A DNA stretch of 64,000 bases from Vagococcus lutrae (lineage in GTDB: Bacteria > Bacillota > Bacilli > Lactobacillales > Vagococcaceae), in assembly GCF_003987555.1 (NCBI RefSeq), contig NZ_NGJW01000005.1:1-64000 (forward strand). Reading direction: 5' to 3'. The translations under genes and the position numbers were made by a program. Below the pieces are notes generated by a model. The model worked only from the letters and a program-made list of their open reading frames with translations, did no database searches and had not been told where the DNA came from. Of the stretch, positions 7,624 to 17,176 are shown piece by piece (within the stretch, counting starts at the first letter, position 1; each line of letters starts with the position of its first letter).

Positions 7624-9300
7624 TTAAAACAAACCTGTAATCTTTCCATCGCGGTCAATATCAATCCGCTCTGCTGCCGGTGATTTTGGTAAACCTGGCA
7701 TCGTCATCATATCGCCTGCTAAAGCAACAATAAATCCAGCCCCCGCTGACACTTTCAACTGCTTAATATTAATCTCAAAATCCTCTGGCGCTCCTAGTGA
7801 CTTCGGATTATCTGAAAAGGAATACTGAGTCTTCGCCACACAAATCGGATACGTACCAAAACCAAGACGCTCGAGATTGGCCATTTCTCTTTTCGCAGCA
7901 AGAGAGAGAACCACACCTTTTCCACCATACACTTTTTGGACAATCTTATTAAGTTTCGTTTCAATCGAATCTTCTGAGTCATAGGCATATTGGAAAGTCG
8001 ATGCGTGCTCTGCTAAGGAAACTACTTTCTCAGCCAGCTCAATCGCTCCCTTACCCCCTTTAGCCCAGACTTCTGAAACGGCTACTTCTACGCCTAATTG
8101 ACGACAAGCTGCTTCAACCGCCTCTTGCTCAGCTATCGTGTCTGTTGGAAATTGATTAATCGCGACTACAACCGGCATACCATATACCTCTTGTATCGTC
8201 GCAATATGCTTCATTAAATTCGGTAAACCAGCTTCAACCGCCGACACATCTTCTGTTCCTAAATCAGCAAGTGCGACCCCACCGTGCATTTTTAAAGCAC
8301 GAATGGTTGCGACTAATACAACCGCATCCGGCTGAACAGATCCCAAGCGGCATTTTATGTCCATAAACTTCTCCGCGCCTAAATCCGCACCAAACCCTGC
8401 TTCTGTTACAGTATAATCAGCAAGCTTTAACGCTAACTTCGTAGCCAACAAACTATTACAACCATGAGCAATATTAGCAAAAGGACCCCCATGAATTAAC
8501 GCAGGTGTATGTTCCAACGTTTGGACGAGGTTAGGATTCATCGCTTCTTTTAACAACGCCGCCATAGCGCCCTCAGCCTTCAAATCACCGGCTGTCACAG
8601 GCTCTCCTGCAAAATTATAGGCCACAATAATACGACGTAACTTCTCTTTTAAATCCTCCAAGTCATGAGCTAAACATAAAACAGCCATAATTTCAGACGC
8701 TACAGTGATATCATAACCATCTTCACGAGGTACACCATTTGCTTTCCCTTGCAATCCATCCACAATATAACGCAATTGACGGTCGTTCATATCGACGACA
8801 CGTTTCCAAGTAATACGACGTGTATCAATCTCTAATGCATTGCCATGATGAATGTGATTATCCAACATTGCCGCTAGCAAATTATTGGCCGCCCCAATCG
8901 CATGAAAATCACCTGTAAAATGCAAGTTAATATCTTCCATTGGGACAACCTGAGCATAGCCACCACCCGCAGCTCCGCCTTTCATACCGAAAACAGGGCC
9001 AAGTGAAGGCTCACGCAACGCTAACATTGCTTTTTTTCCAATCTGACGCAAGCCATCTGCTAGACCAACAGAGGTCGTTGTTTTCCCCTCACCAGCAGGG
9101 GTAGGCGTCATCGCTGTCACTAAAATCAGCTTCCCATCAGCGTCTTGAGAACGGCGCTCAAGCTCACGGTGATCAATCTTAGCTTTATAACGTCCGTATA
9201 AATCATACTGCTCTTCCGATAACCCTAACTGCGAGGCAATCTCGTGAATAGGCTTCATCTTGACTTGGTTAGCAATTTCAATATCTGACAAATGTGACAT
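7624..9300 (-). CDS. fhs: Formate--tetrahydrofolate ligase
   Basis: This 558-residue protein matches the usual 556-560 residue length. It activates formate with ATP and tetrahydrofolate to 10-formyl-THF, feeding purine and fMet synthesis in the cytosol. The ATP-binding loop [20 protein letters not shown] is near residue 65. [40 protein letters not shown]-type family blocks follow, and the C-terminal [14 protein letters not shown] segment is highly conserved. ATG 9300 has GGAGAGG upstream. The gene is monocistronic, with its own promoter and terminator. Confidence 0.97.
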   Translation of the reverse strand: MSHLSDIEIANQVKMKPIHEIASQLGLSEEQYDLYGRYKAKIDHRELERRSQDADGKLILVTAMTPTPAGEGKTTTSVGLADGLRQIGKKAMLALREPSLGPVFGMKGGAAGGGYAQVVPMEDINLHFTGDFHAIGAANNLLAAMLDNHIHHGNALEIDTRRITWKRVVDMNDRQLRYIVDGLQGKANGVPREDGYDITVASEIMAVLCLAHDLEDLKEKLRRIIVAYNFAGEPVTAGDLKAEGAMAALLKEAMNPNLVQTLEHTPALIHGGPFANIAHGCNSLLATKLALKLADYTVTEAGFGADLGAEKFMDIKCRLGSVQPDAVVLVATIRALKMHGGVALADLGTEDVSAVEAGLPNLMKHIATIQEVYGMPVVVAINQFPTDTIAEQEAVEAACRQLGVEVAVSEVWAKGGKGAIELAEKVVSLAEHASTFQYAYDSEDSIETKLNKIVQKVYGGKGVVLSLAAKREMANLERLGFGTYPICVAKTQYSFSDNPKSLGAPEDFEINIKQLKVSAGAGFIVALAGDMMTMPGLPKSPAAERIDIDRDGKITGLF

Positions 9301-9368
9301 TTTAACCTCTCCTTTTCCTAATAAATTCGTGCTTCTATCCTTTCATTTCACATGCTCCTACTAAACGT

Positions 9369-9398
9369 ATTATAACACCTCAATCCCCATGACGTAAA
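9369..9398 (-). promoter_or_regulatory. Probable fhs promoter
   Basis: The minus strand has TTTACG at 9398-9393, an 18-base spacer and a perfect TATAAT at 9374-9369, about 70 bases before the fhs ATG. The -35 is weak and overlaps the T-run of the upstream gene's terminator. Confidence 0.45.
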
Positions 9399-9426
9399 AA
9401 AAACATGCGTAAAAACGCATGTTTTT
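9396..9426 (-). terminator. Terminator overlapping the VanZ-like gene's stop codon
   Basis: A 12-bp stem (AAAAACATGCGT with ACGCATGTTTTT) has a short loop and a T-run on the minus strand. Its upstream arm overlaps the stop codon at 9425-9427. Confidence 0.82.
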
Positions 9427-9928
9427 AATTAATCAGAATGACCGCTAACAATAACCCAACCGAAAGTAATAGTAAGACACTTCCTACCATAACTAATCGT
9501 TCATCCAATTTACCATTAGGAAATTGACGACGTAACAAGGCATACACACCCATACCTAACACTCCTCCACTCACGTTTGTCAGAATATCCGTAATATCCG
9601 ACGCGCCGATTTGTAATAAATACTGCATTAACTCAATCATAAAACTAAAAATAAATAGATAACCGATTTTTTGCCAGACATTACTTTTTTTAGCCACAAT
9701 ACCTAATAAGCCACCAAACGGGACAAAAATCAAAAAATTATTCCACAACTCACTACGATCAATCATGCCATTTACTTTCGCCGAGTCGCCAAACGGAATG
9801 ACATTAATCCGACGCATGTTTAACTGCATCATTTCACGAAAATCATCTGCCGAAATCGAAAACTTAAACAGCAAAATCCAGACTAATACGATTAAATATA
9901 CCAACAATAAATACTTACCCTTCTTCAT
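9425..9928 (-). CDS. VanZ-family membrane protein
   Basis: This 167-residue integral membrane protein has four or five hydrophobic segments (about 5-23, 65-82, 88-106, 115-132, 144-166). The VanZ-like pattern is visible: an N-terminal helix, then NVIPFGD, then NNFLIFVPFGGLLG and IELMQYLLQIGASDITDILTNVSGGVLGMGVY. Family members include the teicoplanin-resistance protein VanZ, but most are chromosomal and of unknown function, so resistance should not be assumed. ATG 9928 has a GAGGGG site. It stands as a single gene between the dus and fhs units. Confidence 0.85.
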   Translation of the reverse strand: MKKGKYLLLVYLIVLVWILLFKFSISADDFREMMQLNMRRINVIPFGDSAKVNGMIDRSELWNNFLIFVPFGGLLGIVAKKSNVWQKIGYLFIFSFMIELMQYLLQIGASDITDILTNVSGGVLGMGVYALLRRQFPNGKLDERLVMVGSVLLLLSVGLLLAVILIN

Positions 9929-9968
9929 ACACGTTGCCCCTCATCTTTTCTCTTACCTTCATCATACC

Positions 9969-9998
9969 AAAAAAGCCCGATAGTCAAAATCGGACTTT
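9969..9998 (-). terminator. Terminator of the tRNA-dihydrouridine synthase gene
   Basis: On the minus strand a 10-bp stem (AAAGTCCGAT with ATCGGGCTTT, one wobble pair), a seven-base loop and a T-run lie about 40 bases after the dus stop. Confidence 0.78.
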
Positions 9999-10038
9999 AG
10001 ATGTAACCTGTTTATTTTTATCACTTTAATACGCCTTA

Positions 10039-10998
10039 TTATTCGTCAAAAAACTCCTTTAACAACGCTCGCACTTCATCTGTCGACTTTGTATTCATCA
10101 AACTAGCTCGTAAATCACTCGCGCCAGGAAAACCTTTGACATAAATTTTAAAGAAACGATGTAAGCCAATGATTGAGCGTGGCACCATCTCCGCATAGTG
10201 ATCTTGTAAATCAAGTTGTAACTGAAGTAAGCCTAATAATTCTTCTGTACTATGCTCGCGCGGTTCTTTTTCAAAAGCAAAAGGATTTTTAAATATGCCA
10301 CGACCAATCATAATACCGTCCACACCATATTTCTCTGCTAGAGCCAAACCAGCTGTACGATCCGCAATATCGCCATTAATCGTAATCAACGTTTGAGGAG
10401 CGACACGGTCACGTATCGCCATAATCTCGGGTATCATATCCCAGTGAGCGGGTACTTTACTCATCTCATCTCGCGTCCGCAAATGTATCGACAAATTAGC
10501 AATATCTTGTTCCAGCAAGTGAGTAATCCAAGCCGTCATCTCGCCATGTTCATGATAGCCAATCCGTGTCTTCACACTGACAGGCAAGCCGCCAGCTTTC
10601 GCTGCTTCAATTAATGTGGCAGCCACATCAGGTCTTAAAATAAGTCCGCTCCCTTTTCCACGCCCCGCAACATTTGGGACAGGACATCCCATATTAATAT
10701 CAATGCCTTTAAAACCCATTTCAGCGACACCCATACTCATTTCACGGAAAAAGTCAGGATTATCTCCCCAAATATGTGCCACAATCGGCTGTTCATCTTC
10801 AGTAAAGACAAGACGTCCTCGTACACTTTCCTTGCCATCTGGGTGACAAAAACTATCCGAATTAGTAAATTCAGTAAAAAAGACATCTGGTGCGCCAGCT
10901 TCCTTGACGACATGACGAAACACGACATCCGTAACATCTTCCATCGGTGCTAATATAAAAAAAGGCTTCGGTAATGTTGCCCAAAAATTTTCTTTCAT
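10039..10998 (-). CDS. tRNA-dihydrouridine synthase (Dus family)
   Basis: This 319-residue flavoprotein reduces specific uridines in tRNA to dihydrouridine using NAD(P)H. The FMN-binding TIM barrel starts with [11 protein letters not shown] near residue 14. The catalytic cysteine lies in [19 protein letters not shown] near residue 102. [16 protein letters not shown] and [18 protein letters not shown] supply the phosphate-binding and flavin-binding loops. The NMGCPVPNV motif is closer to the DusC-like branch than to the DusB copy usually found with lysS, so a second dus gene elsewhere in the genome is likely. It is a single gene with its own terminator. Confidence 0.92.
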   Translation of the reverse strand: MKENFWATLPKPFFILAPMEDVTDVVFRHVVKEAGAPDVFFTEFTNSDSFCHPDGKESVRGRLVFTEDEQPIVAHIWGDNPDFFREMSMGVAEMGFKGIDINMGCPVPNVAGRGKGSGLILRPDVAATLIEAAKAGGLPVSVKTRIGYHEHGEMTAWITHLLEQDIANLSIHLRTRDEMSKVPAHWDMIPEIMAIRDRVAPQTLITINGDIADRTAGLALAEKYGVDGIMIGRGIFKNPFAFEKEPREHSTEELLGLLQLQLDLQDHYAEMVPRSIIGLHRFFKIYVKGFPGASDLRASLMNTKSTDEVRALLKEFFDE

Positions 10999-11060
10999 TT
11001 TTCTACTCCATTCTTATACCTTACGACATCGTTAAAAATCATTGCTATTATACTAATAAT

Positions 11061-11093
11061 ACAAAAAAGAAGCAAAATAAATCTTTGCTTCTT
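11061..11093 (-). terminator. Terminator of the choloylglycine-hydrolase-family gene
   Basis: On the minus strand a 10-bp perfect stem (AAGAAGCAAA with TTTGCTTCTT), a seven-base loop and six T residues start nine bases after the stop codon. Confidence 0.88.
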
Positions 11094-11101
11094 GTATCGT
11101 T

Positions 11102-12082
11102 TTATATTAGAGAGTTCGACTTAAACGCTGTCGGCACTTTAAACTCGGTTGGTTCAGAAGCAGTCAATAAGGCTTCTGTTAAAACCACATCATAAACCTG
11201 TTGCGCGTGATAAGGTTTAAAATAATAACGTTTTTGTTGACTATCATACACCGATAAATACTGCGTATAATCCATAGAGCCATCATCCTTTATATTAACC
11301 CCTTTAGGAATCGACACACTGTTAAGCAAATGAAACAAGGCATTAATCGTTTCATCAGAAGTACTGCCCGTGTCAATATGCTGACGATGATAAACTGCGC
11401 GTACAAAACGCTCAGGTGATGTATGCCCACCAGGTAAGCCATACGTTCCGGAACCTTGCCCAAAAGGCTGTATAACATGAGATCCGATGGTCTGATGTTC
11501 AAAATTAACTGGACGTAAACTTAAATAGTTATTTAAATTCTTTAAATGCCACTCAAATTCGGGGCTATTCGTCATCACGCCTACAGGATTTTCTTTCATT
11601 TCTAACTCGCCGCGATTCGTTTCTAATACCACACTACGACCCGTCGCGTCTGTCACACTAAAATGAAGTGGTGGGACTATCCCTAAAAGTGCCACTTCGC
11701 GACTAACTAAATGAATCTCGGGTAGTCGCACCTCTAACTCAGCTATATTTTTAATCTCACCCAACAACCACATGATGAGTTCTTGTGGGGCTAAATTAAA
11801 TTTACCTTCTGCCGGAGTGTCATGATAGTGTGCTTCATGTAAAAAATATAGCTCTGCGACAGTCAAACCTGCTTCATTCATTCCGTCTGCTACATAATAC
11901 GTTTCTAAACGACGACCCGTACCCACAAAACCATAACGCGTCGTCTGCATCGGTGCTAAAATAGGTTGCCACTGATACTGACGTGGAATAACTAAAGGAT
12001 GCCCGTCTAACTGAAAACCAAAATCCATCGTTCGACCAAAAAAGTTGCCTGACTGATTGAAATAGGTAATACTTGTACACAT
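11102..12082 (-). CDS. Choloylglycine hydrolase family protein (bile salt hydrolase / penicillin V acylase-like)
   Basis: This is an Ntn hydrolase of 326 residues. I place the start at ATG 12082 rather than the upstream in-frame GTG 12091. That GTG overlaps the GAGGAG ribosome site, and only the ATG gives Met-Cys, exposing the Cys2 nucleophile after Met removal. Other family residues are Arg17 and Asp20 (in FFGRTMDFG), Asn in VMTNSPEFEWHLKNLNNY near residue 169, and Arg in GGHTSPERFVRAVYH near 223. The enzyme cleaves linear amides: conjugated bile salts, penicillin V or N-acyl homoserine lactones. Which of these cannot be told from sequence. It has no signal peptide and is therefore cytoplasmic. 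Confidence 0.9.
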   Translation of the reverse strand: MCTSITYFNQSGNFFGRTMDFGFQLDGHPLVIPRQYQWQPILAPMQTTRYGFVGTGRRLETYYVADGMNEAGLTVAELYFLHEAHYHDTPAEGKFNLAPQELIMWLLGEIKNIAELEVRLPEIHLVSREVALLGIVPPLHFSVTDATGRSVVLETNRGELEMKENPVGVMTNSPEFEWHLKNLNNYLSLRPVNFEHQTIGSHVIQPFGQGSGTYGLPGGHTSPERFVRAVYHRQHIDTGSTSDETINALFHLLNSVSIPKGVNIKDDGSMDYTQYLSVYDSQQKRYYFKPYHAQQVYDVVLTEALLTASEPTEFKVPTAFKSNSLI

Positions 12083-12121
12083 TTTTACCACTCCTCTATT
12101 AAATCCCCACGCCCAGCACTG

Positions 12122-12253
12122 TTACTTATTAAAAATTTTAGGCCCTTTACGCATATTTTTCCGGTCGTTTTTCGGAGCCGTTTTGGTTTGCGTTTGACGT
12201 GCGGTTGTTTGTTTAGCGTCAATGATAGCTTGCATTTTTTCTTTTGCGTTCAT
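12122..12253 (-). CDS. Conserved-looking 43-aa basic protein
   Basis: A short frame encodes 43 residues beginning MNAKEKMQAIIDAK and ending RKGPKIFNK. ATG 12253 is preceded by GAGGAAC. The protein is lysine/arginine-rich with an amphipathic N-terminal helix and a basic C-terminal tail, consistent with a small RNA- or ribosome-associated protein, but no function is known to me. Its composition and reading frame look like a real gene and not random AT-rich DNA. It lies 40 bases upstream of the choloylglycine-hydrolase-family gene and may be its operon leader. Confidence 0.6.
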   Translation of the reverse strand: MNAKEKMQAIIDAKQTTARQTQTKTAPKNDRKNMRKGPKIFNK

Positions 12254-12496
12254 GTTGTTCCTCACTATTACTTTAGACTAAGTGTTGTAACACTCGTTTT
12301 TATCATAACATTTTACAAGAGCCTATCGCAAATCTGATTGACACTCTTAAATTAAAAAATAATTACGATAAAATAACGAAAGACCTTTGAAGTTTTTATA
12401 AAGGTTTCAAAATAAAATTGCGACTAAAGTACAATATTATTAAAAAAATAACTATGATAGTATTTAGTCATTAAAATAACAACTGGAGATGTCAAT

Positions 12497-12778
12497 GTGA
12501 AAAAAATCAGAGCGTTAATCGGTCTACTATTAGTTGGGATTATCCTATTTAAAGGTGTCACTTTTTATCAAACAGGCACTTTTCATCTGAAAGGCAAGAA
12601 AATGTACAGTCAAAGTGCGATTCTGGTAGATGAAACCGGAAAAACTGGCTTTACAGACAAAGCAGGTCTATGTTTAGTTAGCTCGGCAGAAGTAAAAGGG
12701 AAAGAGTACATACTTATCACAGTAGGAGCTGAGGGGGCTCATTCGAATCCCTTCACATCAACGCTACAAGCTATATAG
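12497..12778 (+). pseudogene. Internally deleted D-alanyl-D-alanine carboxypeptidase (S11 family) remnant
   Basis: The 93-codon frame starts at GTG 12497 behind CTGGAG. It has an N-terminal signal/anchor helix (MKKIRALIGLLLVGIILF), then SAILVDETG, which resembles the first strand of penicillin-binding S11 peptidases. It jumps straight into GKTGFTDKAGLCLVSSAE, which resembles the KTG(T/S/Y) active-site box and following strand near the end of that fold. The SxxK and SxN boxes that should lie between are absent, so it cannot be an active carboxypeptidase. It then stops shortly after HSNPFTSTLQAI. An in-frame internal deletion joining the two ends explains this best. A deliberate short secreted protein is less likely. 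Confidence 0.55.
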
Positions 12779-12861
12779 TAATGGTTTTGGTAATGGTTAG
12801 TACAAAATTTTCGCGCATACGCCTATGTTTTATTGAGACAACATTAATATTTTCATTCGCA

Positions 12862-15471
12862 TCAAACAAACCTTAAATCTTTAGATTCTGTAGTTTTTAT
12901 TCCTTTTGGTGTTCCAAACATATCTTTTTCTCCAGTTAAATACTCCTGGAAAACTTCCTTAATAAATTGTTCTTTTTCGTTTTTTGGCTCTGTGTTTGTT
13001 AATACATCTTCCACCGCTTTTACATCCGCATGTTCGTCAGGATTAGAAACTATATGATAAGTATAACTATTGGGGGACCCACTACTCACACCAATCAAGT
13101 CATTTATTATTCTAAATACCGTGTCACTATTTAGACTTTGATTAATATACTCTCTATGGTCAAAATCGTCTCTTTCACTAATATATTTCACCACAGGCCT
13201 CACATTACCTTGAGAATAAATAGCAGAGTCGAATAAATTACTTGCATCAGTGGACAACAATTCATCGATATAATTCTCTTGTTTCGATTTAATATAATCC
13301 ATTTTTTCAGTGTTATCGCTTGTGTGACTTTGATCCAGCCAATGTTTGACTCTATCCATAGCAGCGAGATATCTAGGATCTTCAATATACATATCTAGAA
13401 TATCACAATAGTCTTTAAAATCTATTTTTTCAAAGATCTTTGAAACCACTATTGCAATCCTTTCGTCTATATCGAGCCCAAAAAATACTCTGTTACTTTT
13501 AAAGTCAAAATACTGATCTAATAGCTCTATTGCAAATTGAGTAAGTTCATTGTTTTCCAATTCATCGATGTAATACTCAAAATTTTCAATGAAATCATGT
13601 TGTGCATTTGCTGGATACTTTATTATTCCTTCGACAATTTTTGGAATTATAATTGACTTACGTTTTAAGCCCATCATTGAGGCATCTATGCTATCTATTA
13701 TAGCAGAGTTATAATTGTAATTTAATGTAAAATAAAGTTCAAAGAATTTTCCACTGCATATTCTTTTATTTTTTTGAATTTCAATATAGTCAGGACTAGA
13801 GCGAAAACCACTAACAGCATTTTTATAATTACGTTTATGCCCATTACTGTATATATTTATGTTAGGAAAAATCAAAGCAAGAAGCTTCAACTCATAATCG
13901 CCTTTGATATATTTCTCCTCTAAATCCTCATAGAATGTATTGAACAAACAATCTAATTCATCATCTCTATAATAAGAAAACCTTGAATACGTTCCACGAT
14001 CCACTGAAATGAAATAATCAGCATTTACTAAGATTTGGTTGTAGAGTGTAAAATTAGAAAACTTAATATATTCGATTACAAGTTGATCTAATAGATATTT
14101 GCTGCTGGATGATAGTACTGGAATGATGGCGGAATTTAGTAACCGTTTAAATTCCCGCATATCTAATTGGTTATTGCTTACTAAAACCTGTAAGAAACGT
14201 TGAATTTCATCAATTCGATAATTTCTAAAAGTATCGGATTTGAAAATTGTTGCTAGTGAATCAATTGTTTGGACATAAATGTTTAATAATAAGTCCTCGT
14301 TTGGTGGAGACAGAACCACTTTTTTCTGCACTAGTTTATTTAAATATCCACTACTAATCTTTTTTTCTTGAAGAACCGATTCTACTTCATGTTCATCGTA
14401 TGACATGATGACAATTAGATTATTGAAATCAAGAACATTTTGTATGATATTGAATAATAACAGCATATTATCACTTGATATACGATCTAAATTATCAATG
14501 ATAAATATTATCTTTTGGTTGTTTCCAGCTATAATTTTGTTTATGTCCGCTATTATTTGTTTAGCACTATGTTCTGTATCCTTCTCCCCAAATTTAAAGT
14601 CTATTGAGAATTTACGACCAAATATTAAATTCGTAAAATTATCGATAATTTTTGATACATCTTCGTCAGAAATTTTTAATTGTGGATTACGTAATATCCG
14701 GCTCAACAAATTCTCTAATAATGCCACCTTATTTTCAGATAACCATGGCTCAAAATCATCAATTACAATAAATTCATTTTCCGTATCCTCTGACTTAATT
14801 GTACTTATAACATTTTCTATAAGCGTTGATTTCCCGGACCCCCATTCACCTTCAATTCCTACGACAAATCTCTCATTAGATTGATAATTTTTTATCCAAT
14901 TGACCAAATCACTTATAAGTATATCTCTAGATAATAAGTCATAGTCAACTTCACTCTCACGGACTAAAAATGGCTTATCAGTGGTGACTTTTCCCTCCAA
15001 TATATCTTGTAAGTCAACTACGCTTGATTCAAGTACTTGTTTTTCTAATACAATCTTATTAATTCTATTGTAAATTAACACTAAGACAATAGATATCACT
15101 AGTAAGTTCACCCACGTATAATTAAACATATTTTCATAACCAATGAAGAAAATCACCTGCATTATTAATGTTACTCCTAGAGCGATAAATAAATATTTAT
15201 CTATAACATTTACAAATGGATATTCCATCAGCTTATTTAAGTTCAACTTGGATAGTAATACTATCCCAATTAAAATTATAAAAATGACTGCAATTAAAAA
15301 ATCTTCTAATCCCCCAATACGACTTGTGACTAAGTTCTTTTTGTCTATAACAAATAATGCCAGAGAAAGTACTGTCGACCATAATAGACAATTTATTAGG
15401 GAATACCTTTCGTTTATATCTTTTAAAGACATTTTAAATTTTTCTTTATTTCTTTTGAGTCTGTCTCTCAA
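12862..15471 (-). CDS. Membrane-anchored KAP-family P-loop NTPase
   Basis: I choose the TTG at 15471, which has AAGGAG seven bases upstream, giving about 869 residues. The longer frame to 15645 would overlap the mrr gene by more than 80 bases without a ribosome site. Four hydrophobic helices fill about residues 20-190. The KAP NTPase domain follows, with Walker A (VGIEGEWGSGKSTLIE) near 207-218 and Walker B (KIIFIIDNLDRI) near 320. A large helical C-terminal region has no recognised domain. KAP NTPases with inserted membrane helices (PifA-like group) act at the inner face of the membrane, and several are phage-exclusion proteins. It is the last gene of the co-directed BREX-mrr cluster. Confidence 0.8.
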   Translation of the reverse strand: MRDRLKRNKEKFKMSLKDINERYSLINCLLWSTVLSLALFVIDKKNLVTSRIGGLEDFLIAVIFIILIGIVLLSKLNLNKLMEYPFVNVIDKYLFIALGVTLIMQVIFFIGYENMFNYTWVNLLVISIVLVLIYNRINKIVLEKQVLESSVVDLQDILEGKVTTDKPFLVRESEVDYDLLSRDILISDLVNWIKNYQSNERFVVGIEGEWGSGKSTLIENVISTIKSEDTENEFIVIDDFEPWLSENKVALLENLLSRILRNPQLKISDEDVSKIIDNFTNLIFGRKFSIDFKFGEKDTEHSAKQIIADINKIIAGNNQKIIFIIDNLDRISSDNMLLLFNIIQNVLDFNNLIVIMSYDEHEVESVLQEKKISSGYLNKLVQKKVVLSPPNEDLLLNIYVQTIDSLATIFKSDTFRNYRIDEIQRFLQVLVSNNQLDMREFKRLLNSAIIPVLSSSSKYLLDQLVIEYIKFSNFTLYNQILVNADYFISVDRGTYSRFSYYRDDELDCLFNTFYEDLEEKYIKGDYELKLLALIFPNINIYSNGHKRNYKNAVSGFRSSPDYIEIQKNKRICSGKFFELYFTLNYNYNSAIIDSIDASMMGLKRKSIIIPKIVEGIIKYPANAQHDFIENFEYYIDELENNELTQFAIELLDQYFDFKSNRVFFGLDIDERIAIVVSKIFEKIDFKDYCDILDMYIEDPRYLAAMDRVKHWLDQSHTSDNTEKMDYIKSKQENYIDELLSTDASNLFDSAIYSQGNVRPVVKYISERDDFDHREYINQSLNSDTVFRIINDLIGVSSGSPNSYTYHIVSNPDEHADVKAVEDVLTNTEPKNEKEQFIKEVFQEYLTGEKDMFGTPKGIKTTESKDLRFV

Positions 15472-15562
15472 TCTATATCTCCTTAAGTTAATAAATTTCG
15501 TATACTTCAATAAAAGACAAAAATCTTGAAAATATCTTCTCTCAATACAGTATAGACTTATT

Positions 15563-16549
15563 TCATTCCTCAAATTCAAAATCATCATAATTAATTTGAT
15601 ACACAACATATTCTTGTGCAGGTTCAACTCCGACTTTATATTCAATCATTAACTCAGTTAATTGAATTCCATCAATCAATACGATCCCTTGATTTTTCGC
15701 AAACTCTAAAGCACCTTTTGAAAAGCTTGAGGTGGTAATAAATACACCTCGATCAGCGTTAACACTTGCTAATGCTCCATAGAAACCTTGCACTGCTGGT
15801 CTCCCAACTACATTCTGTTCAGCATATCTTTTCACTTGTAAATAAACAGTACTTGTTCCTAGGGGATCTTGATTAATTATGCCATCGATACCACCGTCAT
15901 TTGATTGAGTAGTTACTGTAACATTACTATTTTTCCCACTATATCCCATAGTGTCTAATAATTTCACAACCAGTTTCTCAAAAAAGATGGGATCTGTTTC
16001 ACGTAGTTTATTTAATAACTCGATTTCTACTTCATTATTCCGTTCATTAATTAATCTCTCGACAATTTCTTGAGGATTATCTTCCTCATCTGAAGAAGTG
16101 AAACTTACGTTATTCCCAGGACTAACTTTTGATTTACCTTCAGACCGTTTATTTCTTAATTCGAGTTCTTCCATGTAAGCTTTATGTTCTGGTTGCTCTT
16201 GCAAAATTTCAGTCGTTAATGTATCACCGTATTGTGTTAATAACGACTTACCTTTTTCTGTAATTTGATAAACTGCCCGTTTAGGTCGATTAATCGCATT
16301 TGCCTTATATAAATCAGCTAACGCAAAACCTATTCGATTAGCTAGGATACTCTGTCCACTCTTACTTTTCGAGTACTCTTTGCTTCTTAAATCATCAGGT
16401 AGGCCTAAATAATCAAGTACGCGATTTACAATAACTTTTCTCGTGGTTTCTTCTCCATTATGTAATATTTCTAATATATAAGGTATGAAAGAATCCCATG
16501 TTGGTAGGCCACTAGATGACAGATTTAGTTTTTTCCAATCTGTATTCAA
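15563..16549 (-). CDS. mrr: Mrr-type (type IV) restriction endonuclease
   Basis: This 328-residue protein has two parts. Residues 1-110 form the winged-helix Mrr N-terminal domain (LPTWDSFIPYILEIL...RAVYQITEKGKSLL). Residues about 180-325 form a PD-(D/E)xK Mrr catalytic domain, with FFEKLVVKLLDTMGYSG, then GGIDGIINQD near 218 (catalytic Asp) and VYLQVKRYA near 237 (QxK variant). Such enzymes cut DNA carrying foreign methylation. Translation starts at TTG 16549 behind GAGGAG. It sits downstream of brxL in the same direction, and its methyl specificity must tolerate the host's own BREX (PglX) methylation. Confidence 0.88.
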   Translation of the reverse strand: MNTDWKKLNLSSSGLPTWDSFIPYILEILHNGEETTRKVIVNRVLDYLGLPDDLRSKEYSKSKSGQSILANRIGFALADLYKANAINRPKRAVYQITEKGKSLLTQYGDTLTTEILQEQPEHKAYMEELELRNKRSEGKSKVSPGNNVSFTSSDEEDNPQEIVERLINERNNEVEIELLNKLRETDPIFFEKLVVKLLDTMGYSGKNSNVTVTTQSNDGGIDGIINQDPLGTSTVYLQVKRYAEQNVVGRPAVQGFYGALASVNADRGVFITTSSFSKGALEFAKNQGIVLIDGIQLTELMIEYKVGVEPAQEYVVYQINYDDFEFEE

Positions 16550-16612
16550 TATATAAACTCCTCTTCCATAATTAAAGAGTATTTCACTATAAATATGATT
16601 AAATAGCTAAAA

Positions 16613-17104
16613 TCAACTATTTAATACTTTTTTACATCGACTTAACAAAGATTTCATTTTCTTTGTTACTTTTTTTCTAGTAGATATATGTTTTTTGAGA
16701 TTTTGCGCGACATTAATAACAATTTCATGACTATAATCTCCTTCTATTTGGATGAATATATTGTTGATATCTTTAAACATTTCAATAGTTATATGACTAA
16801 CATTTTTATTATCAATTAATTTTGTGAAGATATCAAAAATTTTAATATAATAGTCCTCATTGAAGTTCGAATAGTCTTTTTTCATTATTTGGGCATATTT
16901 TTCCTTACTAGAAGGCATTTCGTAGGTTTTTTTACAATATAAATATAAATCATTGCTTCTACGTACACTTTTCTCGTAATTTTCTTGAGTCATTTCTCTT
17001 GTTTGTTTTTTTTGATTGCTCGTATAACTAGTAACTTTATTATCGTCCTCTGCTCTTATACCTTTCCAAGCAGACGGTTTCTTAGGTACTCTTATTATTT
17101 TCAT
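16613..17104 (-). CDS. Hypothetical protein, 163 aa, between brxL and mrr
   Basis: I do not recognise a family. The protein is strongly basic and lysine-rich, with a polar N-terminal third (KKPSAWKGIRAEDDNK, then a Gln/Lys/Arg-rich stretch). A helical middle and C-terminal half follow (IKIFDIFTKLIDNKNVSHITIEMFKDI) with no membrane segment. ATG 17104 has a GGGGTAG site. It lies 72 bases after brxL and 63 before the mrr start, in the same direction, so it is probably co-transcribed with the defence genes. It could be a BREX accessory or regulator, or an Mrr partner; this is inferred from position only. Confidence 0.6.
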   Translation of the reverse strand: MKIIRVPKKPSAWKGIRAEDDNKVTSYTSNQKKQTREMTQENYEKSVRRSNDLYLYCKKTYEMPSSKEKYAQIMKKDYSNFNEDYYIKIFDIFTKLIDNKNVSHITIEMFKDINNIFIQIEGDYSHEIVINVAQNLKKHISTRKKVTKKMKSLLSRCKKVLNS

Positions 17105-17176
17105 ATTTTCTACCCCACTAGTTCATTCGTTATCATTGGCTATAATCGAAATTATTAAAGTGACTTTATAAAAAAA

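Noticed and set aside
15472-15645. N-terminal extension of the KAP NTPase
   Set aside because: It overlaps the mrr gene, has no ribosome site and differs in character from the rest; TTG 15471 with AAGGAG is the better start.
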